54,522 nucleotides of DNA from Secundilactobacillus oryzae JCM 18671 (GCF_000740055.1 NZ_BBJM01000010.1:1-54522); one strand, 5' to 3'. Shown: positions 17,052 to 26,308, counted from the stretch's first letter. The notes: generated by a model not told the origin, from the sequence alone. Translations and numbers: made by a program.

Positions 17052-18605
17052 TTGGCTTTATTAGAGGTCAGCGACTTAAGCATGAGTTTTGCTGATAAAA
17101 AATTATATGATGGTGCGAGCTTCCAATTAAATAAGGGTGAGCACATGGGAATTGTAGGCCAAAATGGGGTCGGAAAATCCACTCTGATCAAAATTTTGAC
17201 CGGAACGGAATTACCACTCGATGGTGCTATTAAATGGCAAAATCGGGTACGAGTTGGTTATCTGGATCAATATGCTGATATTCCTGCAGGGATGACATTG
17301 GTAGACTTCTTGCATACAGCTTTTGCGGATTTGTATGAGAAGAACGAACGGATGACGGAACTCTACACCGAGTACGCCGAAAAAATGGAAGATAAACTAC
17401 TTGAACGAGCAGGGCGGATTCAAGAAGAGCTTGAAGCGCGCAACTTTTACGATATTGAAACCGAAATTGAACGAATTATTTCTGGCTTGGGCCTCGACAA
17501 TATTGGTCGTGACCATGAAGTTGCCAAGATGTCTGGTGGTCAGCGGTCAAAGATTATTTTGGCTAAGCTATTGTTGGAAAATCCTGATGTAATCTTGCTG
17601 GATGAGCCCACCAACTATCTGGATGTGGGACACATCCAATGGTTGGAAGATTATCTGAACAACTTTGAAGGCGCCGCAATGATCATTTCTCATGATTATG
17701 AATTTTTGCAAGAAGTGACTAACTGTATTGCAAACATCGCCTTCGGTAAGATTACGAAGTATCGAGGTACTTTCGAAAGCGCCATGAGACAGCGGGCCGA
17801 AAAGGAAGAAGTGCAGCGTCGTGAATTCGAAAAGCAACAAATTCAAATTGAAAAAGCTGAAAAGTTCATCAGCAAGTTCAAGGCGGGCTCACGTTCAACC
17901 TTAGCGAAGTCTCGCGAAAAGATGCTGAACAAAATGGAACGGGTTGATCCACCTTCGACTAATATTCAGGCGACCTTTAACTTCCCATATGCGGATACAG
18001 GCTCGCAAAATGCGTTAGTGGTGGATGAATTGACAGTAGGTTACGACAAACCACTATTAAAACCGGTGACCTTTTCAGTTAATACCAACCAAAAAGTTGG
18101 ATTTGAAGGTTTCAACGGGGTCGGGAAGTCGACCTTGATCAAGACCATTTTGGGTCAAATTAAAGCCAAGGGTGGTAACGTTGAGTTTTCGCCTTCTGCT
18201 CGGGTGAGTTATTTTAGCCAGGATTTAGTTTGGGAAAATGACCAGTTAACCCCACTTCAGATTATTCAAGCGAAGTACGAAAAAATGCCTCAAAAGGCGA
18301 TTCGTACGAAGTTAGCAAAGTGTGGCTTGGATTCTGCCAACGCAATGAAACCTATTAAGCAACTTTCTGGTGGCGAGCAAGTTAAGGTTAAGCTAGCCAT
18401 GATGGAATTTGAACCAAGTAATTTCTTGATTTTGGATGAGCCAACCAATCACTTGGACGATGAAACTAAAAATGCCTTGAAGGACGCCATTAAAGCCTTC
18501 CCAGGTAATGCGATTGTGGTTAGTCATGAAACGAGTTTCTACAATGGCCTAGCTGATAAGGTTTTGAACGTTGAAAAATTGAGTTTAAAGAATCAGCAGG
18601 CTTAA
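17052..18605 (+). CDS. ABC-F family ATPase (YkpA/YbiT-like)
   Basis: A 517-residue soluble protein with two ABC ATPase domains in tandem and no membrane helix. The first has Walker A GQNGVGKST and Walker B DVILLDEPTN; the second has GFNGVGKST, a signature LSGGEQVK and FLILDEPTNHLD. Between them is a charged helical linker (about 240-300) rich in Lys, Arg and Glu, the P-site tRNA interaction motif region of ABC-F proteins. These act on ribosomes, as translation factors or antibiotic-protection proteins. This subgroup is usually housekeeping and not a known resistance determinant. The start is a TTG at 17052 with GAGAGGAG 8 bases upstream; the upstream TTG at 17034 would place the binding site inside the gene. 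Confidence 0.88.
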   Translation: MALLEVSDLSMSFADKKLYDGASFQLNKGEHMGIVGQNGVGKSTLIKILTGTELPLDGAIKWQNRVRVGYLDQYADIPAGMTLVDFLHTAFADLYEKNERMTELYTEYAEKMEDKLLERAGRIQEELEARNFYDIETEIERIISGLGLDNIGRDHEVAKMSGGQRSKIILAKLLLENPDVILLDEPTNYLDVGHIQWLEDYLNNFEGAAMIISHDYEFLQEVTNCIANIAFGKITKYRGTFESAMRQRAEKEEVQRREFEKQQIQIEKAEKFISKFKAGSRSTLAKSREKMLNKMERVDPPSTNIQATFNFPYADTGSQNALVVDELTVGYDKPLLKPVTFSVNTNQKVGFEGFNGVGKSTLIKTILGQIKAKGGNVEFSPSARVSYFSQDLVWENDQLTPLQIIQAKYEKMPQKAIRTKLAKCGLDSANAMKPIKQLSGGEQVKVKLAMMEFEPSNFLILDEPTNHLDDETKNALKDAIKAFPGNAIVVSHETSFYNGLADKVLNVEKLSLKNQQA

Positions 18606-18696
18606 AAGTTAGATTAAGTTGTTGTTAAAAAGCTGAAATTTTAACCGAATTATGGTTTAGTAGGGTAGTAGAATAAGTGTATAAAGGGTGGCAGTA

Positions 18697-19305
18697 ATGA
18701 AGCGACTTTATAGAATCGTGATGACGGTTATTGCGCTAGCTTTGGCAGCGTTTCTCATCAATCATTTTGTTGTGCAACCGCACCAATCCGCTGCTTTGCA
18801 GCAACGAGAAGCTAAGGTTAGCAAAACTGATGATAAAGAAAAAAGCTTAGTCAAGCCGAAAACTGTGAATTGGCGGAAGCCTTCACAGAAGAAGGCTTAT
18901 CCGAATTTAGATCAACTCGATAATCTGTGGTTCAAGGTTTCCGTGAAGGACCAACGAGTGTATGTCATGAGTGGTGCACAGGTGAAGTACACCATGTACT
19001 GTTCGACCGGTAAGGGAAACTCGACACCGATTGGGACGTTCCACGTCGAAGCGGAACGTGGTACTTCATTCTTCAATCAAGAATCTGGTGAAGGAGCCAA
19101 CTACTGGGTTTCTTGGAAGGATCATGGGATTTACCTGTTCCATTCTGTTCCTGTGGATAAGGATGGTCACTACATCAAGTCTGAAGCGGATCGTCTAGGC
19201 AAGGAAGCCAACTCGCATGGGTGTGTCCGACTGACGATTGCAGATGCAAAGTGGGTTTACGAAAACGCACCATATGGTATGAAAGTGGTTATAACTAAGT
19301 CTTAA
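18697..19305 (+). CDS. YkuD-family L,D-transpeptidase, membrane-anchored
   Basis: A 202-residue protein with one N-terminal membrane helix (about 5-25), a Lys/Gln-rich linker, and a YkuD domain. The signature is complete: His149 in FHSVP and the catalytic Cys176 in SHGCVR. L,D-transpeptidases form 3-3 crosslinks or attach proteins to peptidoglycan outside the membrane, bypassing penicillin-binding proteins. I chose the ATG at 18697, with AAAGGGTGG upstream, over the GTG three codons earlier. The gene is monocistronic. Confidence 0.9.
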   Translation: MKRLYRIVMTVIALALAAFLINHFVVQPHQSAALQQREAKVSKTDDKEKSLVKPKTVNWRKPSQKKAYPNLDQLDNLWFKVSVKDQRVYVMSGAQVKYTMYCSTGKGNSTPIGTFHVEAERGTSFFNQESGEGANYWVSWKDHGIYLFHSVPVDKDGHYIKSEADRLGKEANSHGCVRLTIADAKWVYENAPYGMKVVITKS

Positions 19306-19353
19306 AACACAATATATGGACATTCCAAAGGAAACCTAATGGAATGTTAAGTT

Positions 19354-19387
19354 AAAAGAGCGGGAAACGCTGAGTTTCCGCTCTTTT
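19354..19387 (+). terminator. Terminator after the L,D-transpeptidase gene
   Basis: A 14-base stem pairs AAAAGAGCGG...AAAC (19354-19367) with GTTT...CCGCTCTTTT (19374-19387), followed by a T-rich stretch. Confidence 0.85.
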
Positions 19388-19492
19388 ATTTTGCCTATTT
19401 TCATAATAGTTCTTGTTTTAGTAAAATAAAACGATTTACTGAGAAAAACATAGCGAAAATTGATTAAAAAATTAACATTATTTTTTTAGCTA

Positions 19493-19521
19493 TTGAAATA
19501 GTTCGTTTTTACCTGTACACT
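19493..19521 (+). promoter_or_regulatory. Promoter of the phnDCEE operon
   Basis: TTGAAA (19493-19498) and TACACT (19516-19521) are 17 bases apart. A TTAACA at 19472-19477 lies 15 bases upstream of the -35 and matches one half of a PhoP box, but the second half 11 bases later (TTTTTA) does not fit well. Phosphate control is therefore possible but not supported. Confidence 0.5.
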
Positions 19522-19564
19522 TAAATTGCTCGATAAATTAAATAGAAAAAGGGGAGACAGTTCG

Positions 19565-20500
19565 ATGCAAATCTTCAAAAGGTTAGCAACAATTGTTAGT
19601 GCACTTTTGCTCACGACGGTCCTAGTTGCTTGTGGAAAGAGCTCATCAAGTTCTTCAAAAAGTAGCTATACACCTAAGGAGTTAACGGTCCAGTTTGTTC
19701 CATCTTCTAATGCCAGCACCATTGAGGCAAAGGCAAAACCACTGGAGGGGCTCTTGAAAAAAGAGTTGGGCATTCCAGTGAAAGTTTCCGTTTCAACTGA
19801 CTACAACACGATTGTAGAAGCGATGGGGTCTAAGAAAGTCGATGTTGGTTTCTTGCCACCTGATGCTTATGTGTTGGCACACAAGGAATATGGGTCAAAA
19901 GTGCTTCTCCAAGCTGAACGTTACGGTTACAAACAACCAAATGATCAGCCCACAAACAAACTCGTTGATTCTTACAAGTCACAAATTTTGGTGCGTAAGA
20001 ACAGCGGAATCAAATCAATCGAGGATTTGAAGGGTAAGAAGATTGCCGTGCAAGACACTACGTCTACTGCCGGCTGGATTTACCCAGTTGTCGAGCTTTA
20101 TCAACACGGGTTCAACATTAACAAGAAAGATGTTTCAACGGTTCAGGTTAAGGGTCATGACCAAGGTGTCATGGCGGTCTATAACGGAACTGCCGACGCG
20201 GCATTTGTTTTTGAAGGAGCTAGAACGCTGGTTCAAAAAGATGCCAAAGATGTCATGAGCAAAGTGGTTCCAATTTACACCACCAAAGGGATTCCAAACG
20301 ACACGATTACCGTACGAAAAGATATGAGCTCAAAGTGGGACAAGAAGATTGCCCAGGCATTTAAAGCCATTGCCAAGACTAAAAAAGGTCATGAGATTAT
20401 TTCCTCAGTTTACAGTCATGAAGGCTACGTAGATGCGAAGGACAGCAACTTTAAAGTTATTCGTCAATACGACAAAATTGCTAAAAAGATCGATCAATAA
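19565..20500 (+). CDS. phnD: PhnD-type phosphonate/phosphate substrate-binding lipoprotein
   Basis: A 311-residue lipoprotein with a signal peptide ending LVAC (the lipid-modified Cys), a Ser-rich tether, and a PhnD fold. Family segments are visible: KKVDVGFLPPDAYVLAH, and DTTSTAGWIYPVVELYQHG for the SxxS/T phosphate-oxyanion loop. It captures phosphonates, phosphite or phosphate esters outside the cell and delivers them to the PhnE permeases. I chose the ATG at 19565 with GGGGAG upstream. No C-P lyase, phosphonatase or phosphite dehydrogenase gene is in the window, so the real ligand is open. Confidence 0.9.
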   Translation: MQIFKRLATIVSALLLTTVLVACGKSSSSSSKSSYTPKELTVQFVPSSNASTIEAKAKPLEGLLKKELGIPVKVSVSTDYNTIVEAMGSKKVDVGFLPPDAYVLAHKEYGSKVLLQAERYGYKQPNDQPTNKLVDSYKSQILVRKNSGIKSIEDLKGKKIAVQDTTSTAGWIYPVVELYQHGFNINKKDVSTVQVKGHDQGVMAVYNGTADAAFVFEGARTLVQKDAKDVMSKVVPIYTTKGIPNDTITVRKDMSSKWDKKIAQAFKAIAKTKKGHEIISSVYSHEGYVDAKDSNFKVIRQYDKIAKKIDQ

Positions 20501-20526
20501 TCACGTAAGTCAGTCATAAGAATTAG

Positions 20527-20560
20527 AAGGGGGAGACGCAACTTTGCGGACTCCCTTTTC
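20527..20560 (+). terminator. Hairpin between phnD and phnC (partial terminator)
   Basis: AAGGGGGAG pairs with CTCCCTTTT, and inside the loop CGCAA pairs with TTGCG. The hairpin ends in TTTTCCTT. Such elements between a binding-protein gene and its transporter genes usually keep the binding protein in excess. Confidence 0.6.
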
Positions 20561-20583
20561 CTTAAGCAGAAAGGAAGATCACA

Positions 20584-21393
20584 ATGGTGGCGGAAAATTT
20601 TATTGAATTCAAGGATGTGGGGAAGGTTTATCCGAATGGAACAGTTGGCTTATCCCATATTAATCTGACGATTCCTAAGGGCCAATTTTTGGTGGTTGTG
20701 GGCTTGTCTGGATCTGGAAAGAGTACCTTGATGAGAACACTTAACCGAATGCACGACATCAGCTCAGGCGATATCATGATTGATGGTCAGTCCATTATCA
20801 ATTACAAAGGCAAACAATTGCGCAATTTGCGACGCAAAATCGGGATGATTTTTCAAAACTTCAACTTGGTCAAACGGTCAAGTGTTCAACGTAACGTTTT
20901 GTCAGGTCGGGTGGGCTATTATTCAACCTGGCGAAGTGCGCTTGGTCTATTCAGTCAGGCGGACAAACAAAAGACGGTTGAGGCCTTGCGACGGGTTGGA
21001 CTTGGTGAAAAATTATATACACGGGCGGATCAATTATCTGGTGGTCAGCAGCAGCGAGTTGCTGTAGCAAGGGCCTTCATGCAGGATCCTAAAATTGTGT
21101 TGGCTGATGAGCCTGTTGCCTCACTCGATCCACTCACGACGGATTCGGTTATGAATGATTTGAAAAAGCTGAATGACGATTTTGGCATCACGGTCATTGT
21201 TAACTTGCATTCACTTGAACTTGCTCGTAAATATGCCGATCGGATTGTCGGTTTGCGAGGCGGAGAACTGGTTTACGACAAGACCATCGATCAGGTTACG
21301 GATACTGATCTCGACAACATTTATCAATCGGAAGGACCAGAACCGGAATCGGAGGCAATTGTCATGCACTCCGCTACAGAGGGAGTGATCTAA
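20584..21393 (+). CDS. phnC: PhnC-type phosphonate ABC transporter ATP-binding protein
   Basis: A 269-residue ATPase with Walker [10 protein letters not shown] (40-48), signature [14 protein letters not shown] and Walker [14 protein letters not shown]; the Val-Ala-Ser after the Glu-Pro is typical of PhnC. It energises the two PhnE permeases. An AAGGAAG site lies 8 bases before the ATG, and the stop overlaps the start of the first phnE gene (TAATG). Confidence 0.9.
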   Translation: MVAENFIEFKDVGKVYPNGTVGLSHINLTIPKGQFLVVVGLSGSGKSTLMRTLNRMHDISSGDIMIDGQSIINYKGKQLRNLRRKIGMIFQNFNLVKRSSVQRNVLSGRVGYYSTWRSALGLFSQADKQKTVEALRRVGLGEKLYTRADQLSGGQQQRVAVARAFMQDPKIVLADEPVASLDPLTTDSVMNDLKKLNDDFGITVIVNLHSLELARKYADRIVGLRGGELVYDKTIDQVTDTDLDNIYQSEGPEPESEAIVMHSATEGVI

Positions 21394-22181
21394 TGAACGA
21401 GGTTCCAAAGCGCTCTTTTGTGCAGCGTATTCATTTAAAACTGATTATTTGGCTTGGACTTTTCATTGGCCTGGTTTATTGGACAGCCAGTTTAACTGGG
21501 GTTAATTTGGTCATGTTCTTTGAAAATTTCGATCAGTTCACAGCCTTGCTTGATAAAATGGCGCGTCCCGACTGGTCGTATACGCAATTAGTTATCAACC
21601 CCATTCTCCAAACGGTTCAAATGGCGCTGATTGGGACAACTATCGGTACACTCATTGCAATTCCATTTTCAGTCTTAGCAGCGCGAAACATTGTGAAAAA
21701 TCCGTTTATTCGGACGATTATCCGGTTTATTTTAAATTTGGTGAGAACATTACCAGATTTGATGCTAGCTGCACTATTTGTGGCCATCGTGGGAATCGGC
21801 CCTATTGCGGGGGTCTTCACACTCGCAGTTTTCTCGTTCGGGATGATTTCGAAGTTGTTCTATGAAGCCATTGAAACCATTGACGAGGGACCGCTTGAAG
21901 CACTCCAGGCAACGGGGGCTAATCGGAGTCAGGTGGTCATTTTTGCGGTCATTCCACAGGTCTTTAATTATTTCATCAGTTACTTCCTTTATACGTTTGA
22001 GATTAACGTTCGGGCTTCAACAGTACTGGGGTACTTAGGCGCCGGCGGAATTGGGGTCTACTTGCAACGGTCGTTAAATGAATTTGCCTATGATAAAACA
22101 GCAATTATCATTTTAGCAATTCTGGTTGTGGTGTTAATCATTGATACCATTAGCAATACGATGAGGGAGCGACTACTATGA
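21393..22181 (+). CDS. phnE: PhnE-type permease 1
   Basis: A 262-residue permease with about six helices and the coupling segment EAIETIDEGPLEALQATGANRSQVV, which docks onto the ATPase. It is one of two adjacent PhnE paralogues that likely form a heterodimeric channel. Its start overlaps phnC and its end overlaps the second phnE by four bases (ATGA). Confidence 0.9.
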   Translation: MNEVPKRSFVQRIHLKLIIWLGLFIGLVYWTASLTGVNLVMFFENFDQFTALLDKMARPDWSYTQLVINPILQTVQMALIGTTIGTLIAIPFSVLAARNIVKNPFIRTIIRFILNLVRTLPDLMLAALFVAIVGIGPIAGVFTLAVFSFGMISKLFYEAIETIDEGPLEALQATGANRSQVVIFAVIPQVFNYFISYFLYTFEINVRASTVLGYLGAGGIGVYLQRSLNEFAYDKTAIIILAILVVVLIIDTISNTMRERLL

Positions 22182-22987
22182 AATCAGCGACTTTAACGAC
22201 AAATCATCTGCCAAAGCAAAAGCAACTAAAATGGGGTTTTTGGTTTCTTATCATTGCTATCCTGTTTGGTTGGGCCTTTGCTGGGGTGCCGTTCCATGGC
22301 TTTCAAAATTCGGCAGCAGAGATTTCTAAATCAATTATGTACGGGATTTTTCATCCTGATTGGGCTTATGTCTATGATGGTAGTGGAGAAGATTTAGTTG
22401 GTCTAACGCTTCAAACGCTAGCAATGGCGTTCTTGGGAACTTTTATTTCCGCACTATTGAGTGTCCCGTTTGCCTTTTGGGCAGCCCGTAAAGGTAGTCA
22501 ACGGATTCATTTACGGTCGACATCTGGAAAAGTCGTTTTAACCTTAATCCGGACGTTCCCAGAAATTGTTCTCGCTATTATGTTCATTAAAGCGGTTGGC
22601 CCTGGTTCGTTTGCCGGTGTCCTGGCCGTTAGTGTGCATTCAATTGGGATGTTAGGTAAATTGTTTAGTGAATCGATTGAAAATATGGATGGCGGTCCTG
22701 GCGAAGCCTTAACTAGCGCTGGTGGCAATCATGCCCAAACGCTAACTTTTGCGACATTGCCGACCGTAATTCCCGAATTTTTGTCGTACACGCTATACAG
22801 ATTTGAAATTGCTGTCCGATCTGCCTCTATTTTGGGGATGGTTGGTGCCGGCGGGATTGGGACACCACTGTTATTTGCCATTCAAACCCGGAGCTGGTCT
22901 CGAGTGGGCATCATTTTACTAGGGATTATTGTAACGGTAACGTTGATTGACTTCGTCTCGGGTTCCATTAGAAAGCGGCTGGTGTAG
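22178..22987 (+). CDS. phnE: PhnE-type permease 2
   Basis: A 269-residue paralogue of the preceding permease with the coupling loop ESIENMDGGPGEALTSAGGNHAQTL. About six helices are visible. The two permeases differ enough to make a heterodimer likely. The stop is only four bases before the ATG of the phosphatase gene, so the latter belongs to the same operon. Confidence 0.9.
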   Translation: MKSATLTTNHLPKQKQLKWGFWFLIIAILFGWAFAGVPFHGFQNSAAEISKSIMYGIFHPDWAYVYDGSGEDLVGLTLQTLAMAFLGTFISALLSVPFAFWAARKGSQRIHLRSTSGKVVLTLIRTFPEIVLAIMFIKAVGPGSFAGVLAVSVHSIGMLGKLFSESIENMDGGPGEALTSAGGNHAQTLTFATLPTVIPEFLSYTLYRFEIAVRSASILGMVGAGGIGTPLLFAIQTRSWSRVGIILLGIIVTVTLIDFVSGSIRKRLV

Positions 22988-22991
22988 GCTC

Positions 22992-24545
22992 ATGAAACTG
23001 AGAATTTTATCAACGAGCGATGTTCACGGGTATCTTTATCCGACTAACTATAGTTCCAGAACGAATCAGCAAGGCTACGGGTTCCTCAAGATTGCCACTA
23101 AAATTGAGCAACTGAAGAATGCAGCGAATCCTGATGATTGGGTGATTTGTATTGAGAACGGTGACTTTATCCAGGGTTCACCCTTGACGTACTACACTGC
23201 CAAACAAGCGCCAAGATGGCGGTCCATTTACACTGCATTGACGAATGCAGTCGGCTTTGATGCAGGCATTTTAGGAAATCATGAATTCAACTATGGCATG
23301 GACTATCTGGCGGATTGTGAGGCAGGACGCAACTATCCCATTTTAAATGCGAATTTCAAGGCACCCGCCGGTTCGGACATTATCAATGCGCCATACCGAA
23401 TTTTGGAAAAACAGGGTGTTAAAGTGGGCATTCTCGGATTAACCACCCAGTTTATTTCTCACTGGGAGTCGGTTGACCACATTGTCGGCTGGCAATTTAA
23501 GTCAGCGGTTGCCACTGCAAAAAAGTGGGTACCTTTGTTGCGAGAAAAAGTTGATGTCGTGGTCGTCGCGTATCATGGTGGTTTTGAACGAGACCTCCAA
23601 ACGGGCGATCCAACGGAACCCTTAACTGGTGAAAACGAGGGATCCGCCTTATTAAGAGAGGTGCCGGGTATTGATGCTTTAATCACTGGCCATCAACATC
23701 GTGAGATTGCCACAATCAGCCTAGGAACGCCGGTAACGCAACCGGGTGAGAAAGGCCAAACAATTGGTGAAATCACAATAGACTTGAGTGATGAGCATAA
23801 GATTATTGCTACGGATGCGCAACTGATTTCCATGGCTGATGTGCAACCAGCTGCCAAATATGTACGCCTGATGACTAAGTTGAACGATGAAGTCGAGAAT
23901 TGGTTGGATCAGGAAATGGGACAAATCAATGGCGATATGCGCATCACTGACCCGTTTGCTGCGCGCTTTAACGGTCACTCCTACCTAACGTTTATTAACG
24001 ATGTCCAAATGGCAGCCACTGGGGCGACCATTTCTGGGACTGCCCTTTTCAATGATGATGTGCTGGGGTATGGTTCAACTGTCACCATGCGCCAAATTCT
24101 CAATAGCTATGTTTATCCAAATACACTTGTTGTTGCCCGTGTCACTGGTGCGGAGTTGCGGCAGGCTCTTGAGCGTTCTGCTAGTTTCTTTTCAGTCACG
24201 CCTGATGGGAAGGCTGGTATTTCGGCAGCCTTCAGTAAACCTAAAGTTCAGTACTACAACTATGATGTTTATCGTGGCATTGTGTATGAATTCGATTTGC
24301 GAAAGCCGGTTGGCAATCGGGTGACGAACTTATTGATTGACGGCAAACCGCTTTCGGACGAGGCAAAAGTTGACGTTGCCTTGAATCAGTACCGGGGGAT
24401 GGGCGGTGGTGGCTACGATATGTTCGGGCCAGATAAAATCGTCAAAGAAGTGCAAGTGGACATGACGGAATTGATTGGTGACTACTTTAAAAGCCACCCA
24501 ATTGTTGAAGCTAAGCAAGATCATAATTTTAAAATTCAGTTATAA
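22992..24545 (+). CDS. Cytosolic 5'-nucleotidase / cyclic-phosphodiesterase family metallophosphatase
   Basis: A 517-residue bifunctional-type phosphatase. The N-terminal calcineurin-like domain shows STSDVHG (7-13), ENGD, GNHEFNYG, a YHGGFE motif and TGHQHRE, the metal ligands of the family. The C-terminal 5'-nucleotidase domain follows (from about residue 310, including the NGHSYLTF and RGMGGGGYD segments). Relatives such as UshA or YfkN are exported; this one has no signal peptide and should act in the cytosol. It is translationally close to phnE, so it may release phosphate from what the importer brings in. The substrate is not known. I chose the ATG at 22992 because it starts the conserved fold. 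Confidence 0.85.
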   Translation: MKLRILSTSDVHGYLYPTNYSSRTNQQGYGFLKIATKIEQLKNAANPDDWVICIENGDFIQGSPLTYYTAKQAPRWRSIYTALTNAVGFDAGILGNHEFNYGMDYLADCEAGRNYPILNANFKAPAGSDIINAPYRILEKQGVKVGILGLTTQFISHWESVDHIVGWQFKSAVATAKKWVPLLREKVDVVVVAYHGGFERDLQTGDPTEPLTGENEGSALLREVPGIDALITGHQHREIATISLGTPVTQPGEKGQTIGEITIDLSDEHKIIATDAQLISMADVQPAAKYVRLMTKLNDEVENWLDQEMGQINGDMRITDPFAARFNGHSYLTFINDVQMAATGATISGTALFNDDVLGYGSTVTMRQILNSYVYPNTLVVARVTGAELRQALERSASFFSVTPDGKAGISAAFSKPKVQYYNYDVYRGIVYEFDLRKPVGNRVTNLLIDGKPLSDEAKVDVALNQYRGMGGGGYDMFGPDKIVKEVQVDMTELIGDYFKSHPIVEAKQDHNFKIQL

Positions 24546-24551
24546 AAAGTC

Positions 24552-24621
24552 AAAAAATACTCCTAATCGCTTGAGCATGATAAAGTCTAGTCTGCAGCTT
24601 GAGTGAAAGGGAGTATTTTTT
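24552..24621 (+). promoter_or_regulatory. Long-range inverted repeat masking the ribosome binding site of the DUF1275 gene
   Basis: AAAAAATACTCC (24552-24563) is the perfect complement of GGAGTATTTTTT (24610-24621). The right arm contains the GGGAG ribosome binding site and touches the TTG start. The arms are 46 bases apart. Paired, it would block translation and also resembles a terminator for the phn operon because it ends in a T-run. Confidence 0.5.
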
Positions 24622-25352
24622 TGAGAACACAACAATATCCTGCTTATCAGCAATTATACTTTGGCGCTATTTTGGCAGCCATTGCAGGTGGCGTGGACGC
24701 CTATACCTATTTGGAACATGGCGGCGTTTTTGCCGGCTTGCAAACTGGGAACCTGATTTTAATGGGTGTGAGTTTGAACCAGGGAGAAATCGGTAAGGTT
24801 GGCCGATACGCATTAGCTATCTTTGCCTTTATCCTCGGGACCATCTTAGTCAAGGTTGTGCAACACTTTATGCATCAAAAGCCTATGCGTCAGGCGTTTC
24901 TGGTTTTGATTTATGAATTAATTTTAATGATAATTGTTATCTTAATGGGGGTTGGTGCTTCTAACGTCCTCATCATTGTGCTACTGGCAATGACGATGGC
25001 GGGGCAGCTTCAACAATTCCGACAGTTGGAAGGCAATCCATTTACCTCGCTCATGATGACAGGAAACATTCGAAATCTCGCCGATAATTTATATGAACTC
25101 TTGATTAAACAGAATCGTGGTGTGCAAAGTCGACTCAAATCAATCGGTATTGTCATTGGCGGTTTCTTGGCTGGGGTCGTTTTGACGGCATTAGCAGTTT
25201 CGTGGATCCAAACTGCAGCATTGATTGTGCCAGTACTTTTGGTCATTGGTGGAATGGTCTATTTAAACCGTCACCGCTACGATGGTGTTGTTCAAATGGA
25301 CAGTGAAACGGAGGAACTAACGCGAGCATCCAGAATGAGTAGAAGACACTAA
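24621..25352 (+). CDS. DUF1275 (YoaK-family) membrane protein
   Basis: A 243-residue membrane protein with six predicted helices. The N-terminal segment AAIAGGVDAYTYLEHGGVFAGLQTGNLILMG is the hallmark of the YoaK/DUF1275 family, whose function is not established. The start is a TTG at 24621 with AAAGGGAG 6 bases upstream; the GTG at 24603 has no binding site. The C-terminal tail is charged and cytosolic. The gene is monocistronic. Confidence 0.82.
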   Translation: MRTQQYPAYQQLYFGAILAAIAGGVDAYTYLEHGGVFAGLQTGNLILMGVSLNQGEIGKVGRYALAIFAFILGTILVKVVQHFMHQKPMRQAFLVLIYELILMIIVILMGVGASNVLIIVLLAMTMAGQLQQFRQLEGNPFTSLMMTGNIRNLADNLYELLIKQNRGVQSRLKSIGIVIGGFLAGVVLTALAVSWIQTAALIVPVLLVIGGMVYLNRHRYDGVVQMDSETEELTRASRMSRRH

Positions 25353-25391
25353 AAAAAGGGCTATGACAAAATTTGTCATAACCCTTTTTTA
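25351..25391. terminator. Bidirectional terminator between DUF1275 and the hydrolase gene
   Basis: A long stem (GGGCTATGACAAA with TTTGTCATAACCC) is flanked by A-runs and T-runs, so it serves both convergent genes. Confidence 0.9.
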
Positions 25392-25396
25392 TCAGT

Positions 25397-26308
25397 CTAG
25401 TCGTTAAAGTTATCCGCTTCAACATCGCGAATAAAGTTTGCCAAATGATCGTAGTAAACGGGTGCATTATCAATCATGTGGTGGTGACCACCCTCTGGCG
25501 TTGTTTCCAAACGCGCGTGAGGAATGGCTTTTTGCATCTTACGAGCAGATTCCAATGGCATGGTTTCGTGTTCGCCAAAGGTAATCAGGGTTGGTACCTT
25601 GATGTCCTTCAGCTTGTCAGTAAAGTGCCATTGATCCAATTTACCTGTAATGACGAATTCGTTATCACCTTGGAAAGCGTTGTAAACTGGTGTTGCCATA
25701 GTTGAACCTAAGTGGGCAATGGCTGCTGGCTTTTTACGGTCAACATAACCATCATTCAAAATATCCACATAGCTTTGGTACTTGGCGTCATCGTATTCAC
25801 CGGCTGCTTCGCGTTCCTTCATGTAAGCAACTTGATCAGCCGTTAAAGCTGTTTCACGAACTTGGTTAATGTGCTTAACGTAGTCGTCAATGTCATCGAC
25901 CATTGATGAAATGATTGCGCCCTTCAAATGATCGCCGTATTTAGCAGCGTACATTTGAACGAGTGCGCCACCCCATGATTGACCAATCAAATAGAACTTG
26001 TCGATGCCAAGCTTTTGGCGAACTTCTTCAACCTCGTCCAAGAAGTAATCGTAAGTTAAATATTTGTCAGCAACTGCTTTGTCGCTGTAGTCGGGTTGGT
26101 CGGAATAGAAGGAACCCAATTGATCGTACATGTGCACTTGTACGTTTAAGCCTTGTTTCTTGAGTTGTTGGGCAGTATCTTCCCAGTACTCGTGAGTGCC
26201 ACCAGGACCACCGTGTAAGGCCAACAGGTGAATGTCGCCTTCACCTTGCGTGTTGGTCCATAAATGGTAGCCGTTATCTAATGTCATAATCGTTGTTCCT
26301 TGTTTCAT
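25397..26308 (-). CDS. Prolyl iminopeptidase-like alpha/beta hydrolase (peptidase S33 family)
   Basis: A 303-residue cytosolic hydrolase with the oxyanion motif HGGPGG (32-37) and nucleophile elbow GQSWGG (Ser111), followed by a helical cap. The family removes N-terminal proline from peptides, which fits the peptide-use genes in this region (pepX, opp). The usual acid of the triad (Asp in a GxxD motif) is replaced by a segment reading FGEHETMP, so Glu may serve; the His is in PEGGHHHMID. I chose the ATG at 26308 with GAGGG upstream. Activity on proline peptides is inferred. Confidence 0.8.
   Translation of the reverse strand: MKQGTTIMTLDNGYHLWTNTQGEGDIHLLALHGGPGGTHEYWEDTAQQLKKQGLNVQVHMYDQLGSFYSDQPDYSDKAVADKYLTYDYFLDEVEEVRQKLGIDKFYLIGQSWGGALVQMYAAKYGDHLKGAIISSMVDDIDDYVKHINQVRETALTADQVAYMKEREAAGEYDDAKYQSYVDILNDGYVDRKKPAAIAHLGSTMATPVYNAFQGDNEFVITGKLDQWHFTDKLKDIKVPTLITFGEHETMPLESARKMQKAIPHARLETTPEGGHHHMIDNAPVYYDHLANFIRDVEADNFND

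Noticed and set aside
19472-19488. PhoP box before phnD
   Set aside because: Only one TTAACA half is present; the second half is poor, so phosphate control is not supported.
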